Source: Sepiola atlantica (taxonomy: Eukaryota; Mollusca; Cephalopoda; Sepiida; Sepiolidae). Taken from it: DNA of 64,000 nucleotides. This document shows, piece by piece, positions 49,739 to 59,075 of this stretch (position 1 is the first letter of the stretch; each line of letters opens with the position of its first letter). Where the stretch lies: NCBI GenBank assembly GCA_963556195.1, contig OY744532.1, forward strand, positions 104,819,083 through 104,883,082, written 5' to 3'. The notes beneath the pieces were generated by a model. That model was given only the letters and a program-made list of their open reading frames with translations, was not told where the DNA came from and did no database searches. The position numbers were made by a program, and so were the translations under genes.

Positions 49739-49965
49739 TTCTTAATATCCCCCCCCCCCAAGAAAAAAATTGGCCTGAGGCGCTCACACCGGCGAATGCC
49801 GTCACCCCCCTCCCAATTTGGCACGAAAGGAAAAGGTAATGCCTATCATGATAACGGAAGGGAGGGGGAGGAATATTAGCGTCTATTAAAAGGTTGTAGT
49901 GTGAGTGAATTTCTTCCTGACACTTTGCATTATTTTTCAAATTATCTGCCACTCTCTGACGTCAT
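49739..49965. repeat. Fragment of minisatellite and recurring module
   Basis: One 50-bp-type unit (GGCCTGAGGCGCTCACACCG) is followed by a shortened module: GGAATATTAGCGTCTATT, GTTGTAGTGTGAGTGAATTT, an octamer-like region and TGACGTCA (49957-49964). The TATA-like box and the (CATA)n tract are missing. The order of parts is also changed, since the GCATTATTTTTC piece precedes the CRE. Confidence 0.65.
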
Positions 49966-50191
49966 GATGACCTGATATAACCGGACACAATTTAGAGCAA
50001 GACCGGGTACATCCGGCAAGGGATTATGGGACAGGTGCGGATGTGATTGAGCAACCCTTGTTTCACTACACACACTTAACATAGGATTCCTATGTTGTTA
50101 TTGATGCATCCGGACAGAAGTTATTGGATGATCTGATACAACCGGACACAATTTAGGGCAAGACCGGGTACATCCGGCAAGGGATTATGGG
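49966..50191. repeat. Pair of ~65-bp direct repeats
   Basis: Two near-identical copies (49966-50031 and 50127-50191) of GACCTGATATAACCGGACAC, AATTTAG(A/G)GCAAGACCGGG, TACATCCGGCAAGGGATTAT, GGGA, separated by about 95 bp. No LTR-type ends or coding region lie between them. Their nature is unknown. Confidence 0.75.
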
Positions 50192-50261
50192 ATGTTTACA
50201 GTGACTGCATTTTTATCGGATTAGTACACAAATACATTAGAGTAATTTACTCCTCTCCAGG

Positions 50262-50372
50262 AGTTAGGCACAAGGCCAGTGTTTATCCTACTCCCACCAG
50301 TAAGATGTGACCCAAGCTCGGGTCGGAAAGTGGGGGTTGAAAAGCCAGCGCCCGAGAGGTGAAATACATTAG
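50262..50372 (-). mobile_element. SINE-like tail fragment
   Basis: On the minus strand it matches the tail of the 63.3 kb U2-headed units: CACCTCTCGGGCGCTGGCTT, TTCAACCCCCACTTTCCGA, GGGTCACATCTTACTGGTGG. No U2 head is present. TTCAACCCC fits the core of a tRNA B box, so this may be a tRNA-like SINE piece that was also captured by the U2-headed family. Low certainty. Confidence 0.45.
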
Positions 50373-50644
50373 ATTATTTCGAATATGTTAAAAAAATGGC
50401 GTATAAAAGCTATGTTGAATTAGAGAAAAACGGCCTAGAGGAGTCTAAAAAATTTTGTTGATATTTAAAACTCATGTAATAATTTGTTAAATAGTATTGT
50501 ACAATGTTTGTTGAAAGAAAATCATAGTTATTATTACTCATTAATTTATTAAAGTAATTTGAACAGTGTATAGTGGATAGGCTGCTGTACTGCAGTAGAT
50601 TTGTTATAAATAATCCAGTAAATCGCATAAAATTTTTTAAGCTT
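50373..50644. other. Spacer upstream of Tx1 copy 2
   Basis: Diverged relative (roughly 85% by eye) of the spacers at 1353 and 20853, sharing AGCTATGTTGAATTAGAGAA and AATGTTTGTTGAAAGAAAAT. It shows that copy 2 sits in an older or different member of the same U2-like locus family. No gene seen. Confidence 0.6.
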
Positions 50645-50685
50645 TGTCGGCCTTTTGGCTAAGATCAGAGTGTAGTATCTGTTCT
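50645..50685 (+). other. U2 snRNA head at the 5' flank of Tx1 copy 2 (target-site duplication)
   Basis: Reads GTCGGCCTTTTGGCTAAGAT, CAGAGTGTAGTATCTGTTCT. The C of GTCGG is also in the 3' flank of this copy (57963), whereas copy 1 has GTTGG in both flanks. That supports an independent target-site duplication for each insertion. Confidence 0.8.
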
Positions 50686-50731
50686 CAGATAAAACATTCT
50701 CGTTTTCCCAAAGACCAGGCTTTCCGCTTAC

Positions 50732-50819
50732 CTAGCCTTGCGGCGAGGTTCAAAGCGTTTTTCTTTGACCAAGCCCCCTTTTGGGGCTTTTGTCACCTTT
50801 TTGTCCCCTCTTGGGACTT
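50732..50819 (+). promoter_or_regulatory. Run of short hairpins in the Tx1 5' UTR (copy 2)
   Basis: Same four stem-loops as at 1716-1802. The first stem has one mismatch (CCTAGCC versus GGCGAGG) and the other three are perfect. A polypyrimidine tract follows. Confidence 0.55.
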
Positions 50820-50853
50820 TTTTCTTTTCTTCTTTTCCCTGACTGTTGGGCTG

Positions 50854-50933
50854 ACTTAAGCAGCTGGCAGGTTTCGGGGAGACTGACGAACCCGTAAAAC
50901 GGTGAAGGTCTCTTCGTCTCCGAATCGGCGGGT
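50854..50933 (+). repeat. 80-bp 5' UTR module, first copy (Tx1 copy 2)
   Basis: Same module as at 1839, with the hammerhead-like CTGACGA at 50883-50889. Its partner is 164 bp downstream. Confidence 0.7.
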
Positions 50934-51017
50934 CTAGTCCGACAGTCAGGTTCGTTCGCCCCTCTTGGGCCATTAATTATTTTTTATTCTTTCTTTCAGC
51001 GTCTGTCTGAGGTGCGC

Positions 51018-51097
51018 ACTTAAGCAGCTGGCAGGTTTCGGGGAGACTGACGAACCCGTAAAACGGTGAAGGTCTCCTCGTCTCCGAATCGGCGGGT
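51018..51097 (+). repeat. 80-bp 5' UTR module, second copy (Tx1 copy 2)
   Basis: Second module with CTGACGA at 51047-51053. It ends 28 bp before the ORF1 ATG and has the same CTCCTCG variant as the second module of copy 1, so the duplication predates both insertions. Confidence 0.7.
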
Positions 51098-51125
51098 GTC
51101 GTGCCTCTTACAGACCCGTTTATAG

Positions 51126-53726
51126 ATGGAAGCCACCCGGGCTTCAAAAAACTGTGTTGTCGTTGACAACAGCGAGGAAGGTGTGACCGCGGAGGGCACC
51201 TTGTTAGATTTGGTGAATCGTACTCCTGAGTACGACCTAATGATGGTGGGGATAACCGTGCCGAGCGATTCTCCGACCTGGAAGGGGGGTTGCACACCCG
51301 AGTGCGCCCCGGTCGTGTTGGAGGGGGGTGGCACACCCGAGTGCGCCCCAGTCGTGTTGGAGGGGGGTTGCACGCCCGAGTGCGCCCCAGTCGTGTTGGA
51401 GGGGGGTTGCACGCCCGAGTGCGCCCCAGTCGTGTTGGAGGGGGGTTGCACGCCCGAGTGCGCCTCAGTCGTGTTGGAGGGGGGTTGCACACCCGAGTGC
51501 GCCCCAGGAGGTGTTGCCTCGCCAGGCACCTCAGTTTCAGTTATGGGGGGGGTCGCACCGAGCGGCACTCCAGTCGGGTCGTTTTCTATGGCAGGGGGTA
51601 GCATGCCCGAATGCACCCAAACCATAAGTTTTGGCGAATTCAGTGACACCCCATTCTTTAATCAGAAGCCAATAAGAAAGTGCCAGTCTCTGGACTTGGA
51701 GGTGGCACAGAGACAGTATAGGCCAAAGTCGTTTCTTGGGTGCTCCTCGGGGGGATCATCAACCGACAGCTCTGAGGGAGACGAGAGTAGGCCTGAAAGA
51801 CCAAGAGTTAGGAAAGGGGCCAAAAAGGTCTTGCCAGAAAAGACACTTAATAAGGACTCCAAAGGAACCACATCGACGTGGGGACCCCAGGCCCAGAAGA
51901 CTCCAGAGGAGTATAGGCGACTCTTCAGAGATAAATACGCCGACTTCACCGACGGAAGTACAATCAAAGTAGTCCCGGGCACTCTGGAGAGACTAAAGAG
52001 ACGAATAGTCTCATTGGTTACAACTGATACAAAGACGAAGGGGCTGACTGGGGTCCCCAAGGACAAAATAATGAAAATACTTGGGGATCTGAAGATCCCA
52101 GCTACTTACGTAGTAAAGCGATCATACGCTATGTATGATATTCTGCTCCCTAACGTGGCAGAAGCCGAAAGAGTGGCGAAATGGGAGCATACGAGTAACG
52201 GGATAAAATTGACTCCCGAATATTTATCCAAGAGGAGGACAACTGTGTCAGTTCTCGGCGTCCCATGCTGTGTCGCCTTCGAACACATAGGCGCCATTAT
52301 GTCACAGTATGGCGACGTTGAGGCAGTGTTCCCAGTCCGTGGTCCCCGAAATATCCAGACGGGGGACTACAAAATCCTTATGCGACTCACCCGTGAAGGA
52401 TTCCGGGAGATACCGGCGCAGCTATACTGCGAAACCTGGTCGATGCCAGTGATAGTGGAGGGAAGGAGGCCGGTTTGTTGGCACTGTCAGACGTCGGGGC
52501 ATATGGCAAAGGAGTGCCCCAAAAGGAACCCACCAAAGACCTCGGTGGCAGTGCCAACAGTGACAACAAATGTCCCAAAACCAACAGAACCAACAGTACC
52601 GGAAGAAGTACCGGAAGTACCGGAAGAAGAAAAAGGTTGGAACAAGGTGGCAGCCAAGAAGGGGAAAAAGACGACTCCAAGCACGAGCGAGAAACCCGCT
52701 AAACACCCAACCGCAGCAGGAGATCAGCCTGCACCTGCGGTCAAACGGAAGTTTCAGTTCCCCTCATCAGGATCAGACGAAAATAACGACTCTGAGGAGG
52801 ACATGACTGTGGAAGGAGTACCGCCGGTCCAGAAGCCCAAGAAGGACACCAGGGCAAAGAAGAGCCGAGACCAGAAAGCGACATGTCCAGACAAGGAAAT
52901 CGTTCAACCACCCAAACCCCAATCTCCAGAACCCGAAGTTGTGGTTGAACGAAATACCCCTCCCCAATCCAACACCCCTGAAGAGATATCCATGGCCGTA
53001 GCATCGGCCGAGGCAGATGAACCGCCTAAAAGCCCATATAAAACTGCCAAACAACCAGAGGCAGCTGTAGCCGACAAGGTAGCGGCGGAGGAAGCTGTTG
53101 CCGACAAGGTAGCGGCGGAGGAAGCTGTTGCCGACAAGGTAGCTATGGAGGAAACTGTTGCTGACGAGGAAGTGCCGGAAGAAGTTACGGCGAAAACTGC
53201 ACCCACTCCTCCACCAGTTAGACAAGAAAGATCCCGGAAGCTCCCTTTCCTGCCTGGGGGAAGAATTTGTGAGGCGGACGCAACACTTGTCCAGTCGGAC
53301 CTAAGTAATAAGCAGAGGGGTTATCTGAAACAGTTAGGAGCGTTCACACATGTGAAAGGGAAAAGAGTCGATAACCCTCTGAACTTCCGGGATGCCCCAA
53401 TGATAACTACCTTTATCAGGCATGATAAAGGTAGTAGGGCACGCGCCCTTTGGAGAATGGTGGAGGAGGGAAGGATGGCTATTCCGGGGGTTACCTTAGT
53501 TGACGAGGAGCATCCATCAAAAAAGAAATTGGCTTCGAAATGTCCGGGGAGGGTCCCCATTTATGTTCATCCCTCATTTTTTCGGGCTTTAAAGCTAACC
53601 TTTCCCCTGGACGTGGGAGGTCTGGCTCGAGACGGACGGATTTCGTCCGAACTGCTGACTGGCAGTCTTGGTCAGGCCTTCGGCGTCCTCACTCCCGAGG
53701 ACTTTAGGCCCGTCTGCGACATATAA
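51126..53726 (+). CDS. Tx1 ORF1 protein (RRM-like and zinc-knuckle RNA-binding protein)
   Basis: 866 residues, intact. The first in-frame ATG was chosen; it is conserved in copy 1. Layout: residues 1-50 leader; about 52-127 six copies of a 13-residue Cys-Pro repeat (CTPECAPVVLEGG), then a degenerate extension; about 255-300 a basic region; about 370-445 an RRM-like fold candidate (VSVLGVPC...GDYKILMRLT); 451-464 a CCHC zinc knuckle (C451, C454, H459, C464); 475-640 a Pro/Glu/Lys-rich linker with KKGKK basic clusters; 645-680 three AVADKVAAEE-type acidic repeats; 700-866 a conserved C-terminal domain without a named match. In Tx1/L1-type elements ORF1p binds the element RNA and forms the retrotransposition particle with ORF2p. 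The long repetitive N-terminus is unusual. The RRM call is by pattern only. Confidence 0.9.
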   Translation: MEATRASKNCVVVDNSEEGVTAEGTLLDLVNRTPEYDLMMVGITVPSDSPTWKGGCTPECAPVVLEGGGTPECAPVVLEGGCTPECAPVVLEGGCTPECAPVVLEGGCTPECASVVLEGGCTPECAPGGVASPGTSVSVMGGVAPSGTPVGSFSMAGGSMPECTQTISFGEFSDTPFFNQKPIRKCQSLDLEVAQRQYRPKSFLGCSSGGSSTDSSEGDESRPERPRVRKGAKKVLPEKTLNKDSKGTTSTWGPQAQKTPEEYRRLFRDKYADFTDGSTIKVVPGTLERLKRRIVSLVTTDTKTKGLTGVPKDKIMKILGDLKIPATYVVKRSYAMYDILLPNVAEAERVAKWEHTSNGIKLTPEYLSKRRTTVSVLGVPCCVAFEHIGAIMSQYGDVEAVFPVRGPRNIQTGDYKILMRLTREGFREIPAQLYCETWSMPVIVEGRRPVCWHCQTSGHMAKECPKRNPPKTSVAVPTVTTNVPKPTEPTVPEEVPEVPEEEKGWNKVAAKKGKKTTPSTSEKPAKHPTAAGDQPAPAVKRKFQFPSSGSDENNDSEEDMTVEGVPPVQKPKKDTRAKKSRDQKATCPDKEIVQPPKPQSPEPEVVVERNTPPQSNTPEEISMAVASAEADEPPKSPYKTAKQPEAAVADKVAAEEAVADKVAAEEAVADKVAMEETVADEEVPEEVTAKTAPTPPPVRQERSRKLPFLPGGRICEADATLVQSDLSNKQRGYLKQLGAFTHVKGKRVDNPLNFRDAPMITTFIRHDKGSRARALWRMVEEGRMAIPGVTLVDEEHPSKKKLASKCPGRVPIYVHPSFFRALKLTFPLDVGGLARDGRISSELLTGSLGQAFGVLTPEDFRPVCDI
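51282..51510 (+). repeat. 39-bp coding minisatellite in ORF1 (6 units)
   Basis: Six in-frame 39-bp units, against eleven in copy 1. One unit has lost the first Cys (GGGTPEC) and one reads ECAS. The difference accounts for 195 bp of the length difference between the two ORF1 regions. Confidence 0.9.
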
Positions 53727-53736
53727 ATAAAGAATA

Positions 53737-56700
53737 ATGGCTTTAAACCTGGCCACATTGAATGTGAGGGGCATGAGATCTCGAAGCAAGGCTGTTCGCG
53801 TGCTGAGGGATCTCGTGGCCCTTAAGGTAGATATAGCTGCGATCGAGGAGACCCACTTCGTTTCGTATGGGGATTGTGATGTGCTGACTGACGACTATGA
53901 CGTCATCTCAGCATATGGCAATGTCCGTAGTTGTGGTGTCTCTTTGCTAGTGAGACGCACTCTGTCCGCGACAGTGCGCGTTGTTCATACGGATGCGGAA
54001 GGACGGTTGGTCGTAGTCGATGTTGCCGTTGACAGCAGCAAGTTTCGGATCGTTGCGGTTTATGCGCCTAACGCTGTTGGTGAGAGGGTTTCCTTTTTTC
54101 GACGGTTGGAGACGTTTCTCGGGGGTCCGGAGCGTGTAGTATTAATGGGGGATTGGAATGCCATCCTTGACCCCAAGATAGATAAGGTCGGGGGTAATAG
54201 AGGGTCGGATAGGTGTGATAGCAGTCTGTCTGACCTGATCGCCTCATGCGATCTTGTCGACAGATTTCGCGTTGATCACCCAGGGCGGGAGATGTGGACG
54301 TGGCATACTAGCGCGGCCTTCTTTTCGAGTACTTACTTGGACAGAATGTTAGTTAGAAGAGGCGACATAGATTTCTTATCTTGTCCCACGTTCACTTGGT
54401 TAGGTCACTCGGACCATAAATTGGTTATGGCCCGTTTGAGTTTAAGCGATAGGCCTAGGTTAGCTGGGTACTGGAAGTTGAATGCCTCCTTACTGGAGAT
54501 ACCCGACTTCCGGGACAAGCTAACGTTACTACTTCAGCGGGCTTTAGTGGGGGCGGTTATCGGGAGTAGTTGGTGGGTGAAAACTAAGGTTTATGTTAGA
54601 CGCTTTTGTGTCCGCTATAGCCAGCGCCTCGCTCAAGATAGGGCTAGGACACAGAAGCGTGTAGATGATAAGATGACCCGGGCGGTGGCTGGGGGGGATC
54701 CCCTAGAGATAGCCTTAATTAAGGGGGACCTCAATCGCTTGGCTAGCGAGCGATATGAAGGTCAAGTAGTTCGAGCTAGGTTAAAGAAAGTCTCTAACGA
54801 AGCTGTGAACGTTGACGCTGTTGAGCGTAAGGCTGCTTTACGTCGTGGCTCGGATGGGTACATTCGGAAGGTGAATAACCTGGAAGGACATACCCTGGTA
54901 TCTACTCGTGAGATTTGCGAGGGGTTCCGCGAGCATTTGGAGGATCGCTTCACCCAACTACCCAGACTCCGCGGCCAGGAGTTTGACAGCTATTTGGCTG
55001 ACTCGCCCCGCCTAGAGGCGGCCCGAGCAGCTGGCTGTGATGGGGACGTTACAGAGGGTGAGATCATTACTGCGTTGAAGCAGGTCGGCTACAACAAATC
55101 TCCAGGACTCGATGGTCTGCCATACGAAGTTTACTTGAGGCTGTCGCCCATGTTTGTTCCTCTTCTGAAGGATGTGTTTAACCACTGGTTTGTTCAGGGC
55201 TCGATCCCTGGGCAGGTTACCAAAGGAGTGGTCACATTGTTGAAGAAGGGGGGCCAACCTGGTGGGGGGAATTTAGATGATTACAGGCCCATAACTCTGC
55301 TAAACACAGAGTTAAAGATTTTGGCCCGTGTTCTTGCGAATCGTTTGCAGGTTGCTATCGCTGACTTGATCGAACCTGAGCAGAACTATGCTGTGAAGGG
55401 GAGGTCAATTCAAAACAATTTGCATCTGGTTCGCACGATCCTAGAGGGTATAGAAGACGACACTGAAGCCGCGCTGATCAATTTAGATCAGTCCAAGGCT
55501 TTCGATAGGGTCGACCATGGTTTCTTGGAATCTGTTCTAGAGGCTGCCGGTTTTAATCCGGACTTCCGCAAGTGGGTCTCGATTCTGTACCGTCTGCCGA
55601 CGGTAGCGGTGCAAGTAAACGGTAGGCTTTCGGAGTCGTTCGTGGTTTCTCGTTCGGTACGTCAGGGTTGTCCGCTGTCGCCCCTGCTTTATGTCCTGGC
55701 GTTGGAGCCCTTCCTTCGCAAATTAAGGGACGGGGCGGCAACACCAGTCCTGCGCGGAATCGCTATCCCTCCTCACTATGCGCGAGCCAGGGTTTCCGCG
55801 TATGCCGATGATGTCACCGTTTTTGTGTCCAGCCGTGAAGACATAGAAGCGGTGATTAAGGCGCTCGCTCGGTACGAAGAAGTGACAGGGGCCATTGTCA
55901 ACCGCAGCAAGTCCAATGGCCTGCGGTTGGCTGCCTGGAGCGGAGAGACCGCACTTCCAGGTGACTTCAACTGGACCGATGGCCCGGTTCGGATCCTTGG
56001 CGTTTGGTTCGGACCGGGTCTCCAGCTGGAGAAGAATTGGTCGGAAGTACAGGCAAAGGTCGAATCGTCTGTGAGGACTTGGATTCGAAGGAAACTTTCC
56101 TTGAAGGGGAGAGCGGAGGCGTGCGCCACTTACGTCTTTCCTCTCATCCTTTACCGACTGTCTGTACTCCCGCTGCCTGCGGACCGCCTTCTTGCTTTCA
56201 CGCGCTTGCTCTTTTCACTTCTGTGGAATGGGCGGAAAGCATACGTCCGCAGACAGGTCTGTACGCAACGTCCGTGTGATGGAGGCTTGGGGATGCCTGA
56301 CTTGGCAAGTCATAGACATGCTGAGAGACTGGCTTTCCTGAGTCGTACTTTGACGGAAGACGCTCAGTGGGTCCCTGCGGTTGAGGACGCCTTTCCCAAC
56401 CTCATACCCGACCACTCGGTCGAAGGTCGACGTAGGCCAAGAGGAGAGTCGCTGTTCGTCACCGAATGCCGAGCCGCGCTTAAGGCGTTGCCGGGGTCCA
56501 GTGACCTTGCCCGGTCTAGGAAGAGACTGTATCGGGATCTAGTGGAGGGGTCCGCTTCGGATCCACTTGGGAGACGGCTTGGATTGTCGACGGAGGAGGC
56601 TCGCTCCCAGTGGAGTTGGGCGCCAGGCCAGAGTTATCTCAACAATTCTGAGTACTCTCTGACCTGGCGACTTGTTCGGAACGCACTGCCCCTCTATGGC

Positions 56701-57168
56701 AGATTATGCAGGGATGGCATAAGGGACGTCCCCTTGTGCCCGCGCTGTGAGGACAATGAGGAAGAAACGGCCGAGCACGCCTTCTTCACTTGCAGAAAAT
56801 TACGTCTTCTCTGGGAGTATGTCAGAGAGGTAACGGCTCGCATCGACGCCGAGCAGCCGCTGGTCCTGGATGTAGCATTCGTCATCAACAACGTAGCGCC
56901 GCCGTGGTCTAGAGAGAAGCGAATGGTGTTTCTTGTGATTCTGGCCGTAGCTAGGTTAGTGACGTGGGTTACACGTCTAGATGAGGTTCATGGGGTTGGG
57001 TCTGTTTCGGATCGTGATCTGGTTGTTTACTTTAAGCATCAGCTTAAAGTGAAAATCAGATGCGATTGGAAACGACTACATCGCATGGAGTTCAATAGAA
57101 GATGGGTGCACAACACTAGTTTGTGCATTCGACGAGGGTCCAGGTTTGAATACGTTTTCCCGCCTTAG
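53737..57168 (+). CDS. Tx1 ORF2 protein: AP-like endonuclease and reverse transcriptase
   Basis: 1,143 residues, intact, starting at an ATG 10 bp after the ORF1 stop. Residues 4-235 form an exonuclease-endonuclease-phosphatase type nuclease with N9 (LNVRG), E38 (EETH), D139 and N141 (GDWNA), D202 (YLDRM) and S225-D226-H227. This domain nicks the target DNA. About 450-760 is the reverse transcriptase: DDYRPITLLN near 514, motif A LDQSKAFD with D584, motif B RQGCPLSP 642-649, and the YADD active site 689-692. It primes cDNA synthesis from the nick. A C-terminal zinc motif CPRC-x9-H-x4-C (1001-1019), followed by a Trp-rich basic tail, is typical of Tx1/L1-like ORF2. No RNase H domain is recognised. 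Translation may depend on termination-reinitiation, given the short gap after ORF1 (inference). This is the most complete gene in the window. Confidence 0.95.
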   Translation: MALNLATLNVRGMRSRSKAVRVLRDLVALKVDIAAIEETHFVSYGDCDVLTDDYDVISAYGNVRSCGVSLLVRRTLSATVRVVHTDAEGRLVVVDVAVDSSKFRIVAVYAPNAVGERVSFFRRLETFLGGPERVVLMGDWNAILDPKIDKVGGNRGSDRCDSSLSDLIASCDLVDRFRVDHPGREMWTWHTSAAFFSSTYLDRMLVRRGDIDFLSCPTFTWLGHSDHKLVMARLSLSDRPRLAGYWKLNASLLEIPDFRDKLTLLLQRALVGAVIGSSWWVKTKVYVRRFCVRYSQRLAQDRARTQKRVDDKMTRAVAGGDPLEIALIKGDLNRLASERYEGQVVRARLKKVSNEAVNVDAVERKAALRRGSDGYIRKVNNLEGHTLVSTREICEGFREHLEDRFTQLPRLRGQEFDSYLADSPRLEAARAAGCDGDVTEGEIITALKQVGYNKSPGLDGLPYEVYLRLSPMFVPLLKDVFNHWFVQGSIPGQVTKGVVTLLKKGGQPGGGNLDDYRPITLLNTELKILARVLANRLQVAIADLIEPEQNYAVKGRSIQNNLHLVRTILEGIEDDTEAALINLDQSKAFDRVDHGFLESVLEAAGFNPDFRKWVSILYRLPTVAVQVNGRLSESFVVSRSVRQGCPLSPLLYVLALEPFLRKLRDGAATPVLRGIAIPPHYARARVSAYADDVTVFVSSREDIEAVIKALARYEEVTGAIVNRSKSNGLRLAAWSGETALPGDFNWTDGPVRILGVWFGPGLQLEKNWSEVQAKVESSVRTWIRRKLSLKGRAEACATYVFPLILYRLSVLPLPADRLLAFTRLLFSLLWNGRKAYVRRQVCTQRPCDGGLGMPDLASHRHAERLAFLSRTLTEDAQWVPAVEDAFPNLIPDHSVEGRRRPRGESLFVTECRAALKALPGSSDLARSRKRLYRDLVEGSASDPLGRRLGLSTEEARSQWSWAPGQSYLNNSEYSLTWRLVRNALPLYGRLCRDGIRDVPLCPRCEDNEEETAEHAFFTCRKLRLLWEYVREVTARIDAEQPLVLDVAFVINNVAPPWSREKRMVFLVILAVARLVTWVTRLDEVHGVGSVSDRDLVVYFKHQLKVKIRCDWKRLHRMEFNRRWVHNTSLCIRRGSRFEYVFPP

Positions 57169-57962
57169 CATGTCGCAGACGGTACTGGGTCCTACGGAAC
57201 CCAGCCCAGTATAAAACAAAATTATTTTTTATTAGCCTAGTCGAACTATAAGCTAGTAGGAGTAAATGATGTCCTGTCCCAACTTTGTTTTTTCTGCAGG
57301 CACTAGAGAGCTTCCAAAGATGCCCACTCCACATATTTATTTTGTCCCCGGCTGATGAAACCCTTGGCAATATTATCTTGGAAGACGCCATCCATTCCCG
57401 TACCCAGATCCCGATTAATTTATTTTCAGAACGCCCCGCTTTATTCCCACTCCCATTTAGGGGTCGACCTGCTTGTTTTCGGCTTTGAGCCGGAAAACAG
57501 TGGGCGGTCAGCACTTAGCAAGAGGGTAGGGAAGGGTCCTACTAACCACCCCTTATCATTTTATTTGGTTCTTTATTTTTCTTTCTTTTTGGGTGTTTTT
57601 AATGTGTATCCCAATCCCACGTTATTTCATGGTTTCATGTATCATTTTGGGGATATTTTAAGTAGGGTTAAGCCATAGAGTGACTGTGAATTTTTTAGTG
57701 TGAATGTCTAGCTTAGGGTAGAGTAGGTTTTTGTCATTGTGCATTTTCTGTGCTTTTTGTCAAATAAAAAATGTCTTTGTTTTGTCTTTGTTTGAAATAA
57801 AAAATGTCAAACTGTTGTTTTTTTAAATGTCACAATGACCCCCGACCCCCACCTTCCCCCCTTCCACAGTGGGCTTTTATGCCTAAGGTGGTATGCATTC
57901 TGGGAATGTAATCTTAACTCTAGGAGTTAATGTTTTCCAGGATGCATCCATCTAAATAAATT
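57169..57962 (+). promoter_or_regulatory. Tx1 copy 2 3' UTR with hairpins and AATAAA motifs
   Basis: Nearly identical to the copy 1 3' UTR. It has the CTGGGT/ACCCAG hairpin (57185-57204), duplicated AAATAAAAAATGTC, the TAACTC/GAGTTA inverted repeat (57915-57929), the GGATGCATCC palindrome and a terminal CTAAATAAATT. The end abuts the U2 head with no poly(A) tract. Confidence 0.6.
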
Positions 57963-58075
57963 GTCGGCCTTTTGGCTAAGATCAAAGTGTAGTATCTGTT
58001 CTCGGCATTTTTGCCTTGAGATCAAGTGTATTATCTAGTCCTATCCGATAGGTGTCGATCTTACACTCTCGAATC
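57963..58075 (+). pseudogene. U2 snRNA-like sequence, 3' flank of Tx1 copy 2
   Basis: U2 5' domain with GTCGGCC, GTAGTATCTGTTCTCGGC and CCTATCCGATAGG, then CTTACACTCTCGAATC as in the empty site. TTATTTTTTAATCCC about 15 nt further on is loosely Sm-like. The U2 3' half is absent, so a functional snRNA is unlikely. Confidence 0.6.
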
Positions 58076-58199
58076 AAAAATCAGATTATCATTTTATTTT
58101 TTAATCCCTTTTCCTTTGGTGCACTTCCTCTCCCCTAAAGTACGGCTGATCGCGCCCACGGTAGGGATCTCTCTCACGCCAACTCGCCTGAGCCGCTCA
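58076..58199. other. Linker between U2-like sequence and minisatellite
   Basis: About 125 bp shared in part with 21246-21300 (TTTTTTAATCCCTTTTCCTT, CCCCTAAAGTAC). It is missing from the copy 1 locus, where the U2-like sequence runs into the minisatellite after about 20 bp. Confidence 0.5.
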
Positions 58200-59075
58200 T
58201 ACCGCGAATGCCGACATTCCCCCATCCCCAGATTTGGCCTGAGGCCCTCATACCGACAAATGCCGACATTCCCCCTCCCCAGATTTCCCCTGAGGCGCTC
58301 ATACCGGTGAATGCCCACATTCCCCCTCCCCAGATTTCGCCTGAGGCGCTCATACCTGCGAATTCCGACATTCCCCCTCCCTAAATTCGGCCTGAGGGGC
58401 CCGACTGCTGACATTCCCCCTCCCCAGATTTGCCCTGAGGCGCCCCACCACCGAATGCCGACACTCCCTCTCCCCCAAATTTCGCCTTAAGCGCTCATAC
58501 CGCCGAATGCCGACACTCCCCCGCCCCCAAATTTGGCCTGAGGCGCTCACACCGACGAATGCCGACACTCCCCCTCCCCAAATTTGGACTGAGGCGCCCG
58601 AATGCCGACACTCCCCCTCCCCCAAATTTGGCCTGAGGCGCTCATACCTGCGAATTCCGACATTCCCCCTCCCTAAATTCGGCCTGAGGGGCCAGACTGC
58701 TGACATTCCCCCTCCCCAGATTTGGCCTGAGGCGCCCAACCACCGAATGCCGACACTCCCTCTCCCCCAAATTTCGCCTTAAGCGCTCATACCGCCGAAT
58801 GCCGACACTCCCCCGCCCCCAAATTTGGCCTGAGGCGCTCACACCGACGAATGCCGACACTCCCCCTCCCCAAATTTGGTCTGAGGCGCCCGAATGCCGA
58901 CACTCCCCCTCCCCCAAATTTGGCCTGAGGCGCTCATACCAGCGAATGCCGACATTCCCCCTCCTCAGATTTGGTCTGAGGCGCCCCACCGCCGAATGCC
59001 GACACTCCCTCTCCCCAGATTTGGCCTGTGGCACTCACATCGGTGAATGCCGACATCCCCCCCCCCCCTATTTGG
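58200..59075. repeat. ~50-bp minisatellite array 5 with 292-bp higher-order repeat
   Basis: About 18 units. A block starting at CATACCTGCGAATTCC (58351) is repeated nearly exactly at 58643 (offset 292 bp). This shows a higher-order duplication of about six units. Confidence 0.88.

Larger units (their letters stand above)
50686..57962 (+). mobile_element. Tx1-clade non-LTR retrotransposon, copy 2 (both ORFs intact, U2-inserted)
   Basis: Complete element of about 7.3 kb with 5' UTR, open ORF1, 10-bp gap, open ORF2, 3' UTR and a U2 head on each side. All catalytic motifs of the endonuclease and reverse transcriptase that I can check are present, so it is a candidate for an active or recently active source element. 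Tx1-clade elements are known for target-specific insertion (for example into U2 snRNA, 5S rRNA and tRNA genes). The U2-specific family recalled is Keno. Whether this is the same family needs a phylogeny. Confidence 0.92.

Noticed and set aside
49966..50191. Small LTR retrotransposon or solo LTR pair
   Set aside because: The repeats are only about 65 bp, lack clear TG...CA ends, and contain no primer-binding site or coding sequence between them.
52422..53225. Minus-strand ORFs of 94-150 codons opposite ORF1
   Set aside because: They are shadows of the repetitive, GC-rich ORF1 frame and lack any recognised domain. The equivalent frames in copy 1 are only partly retained.
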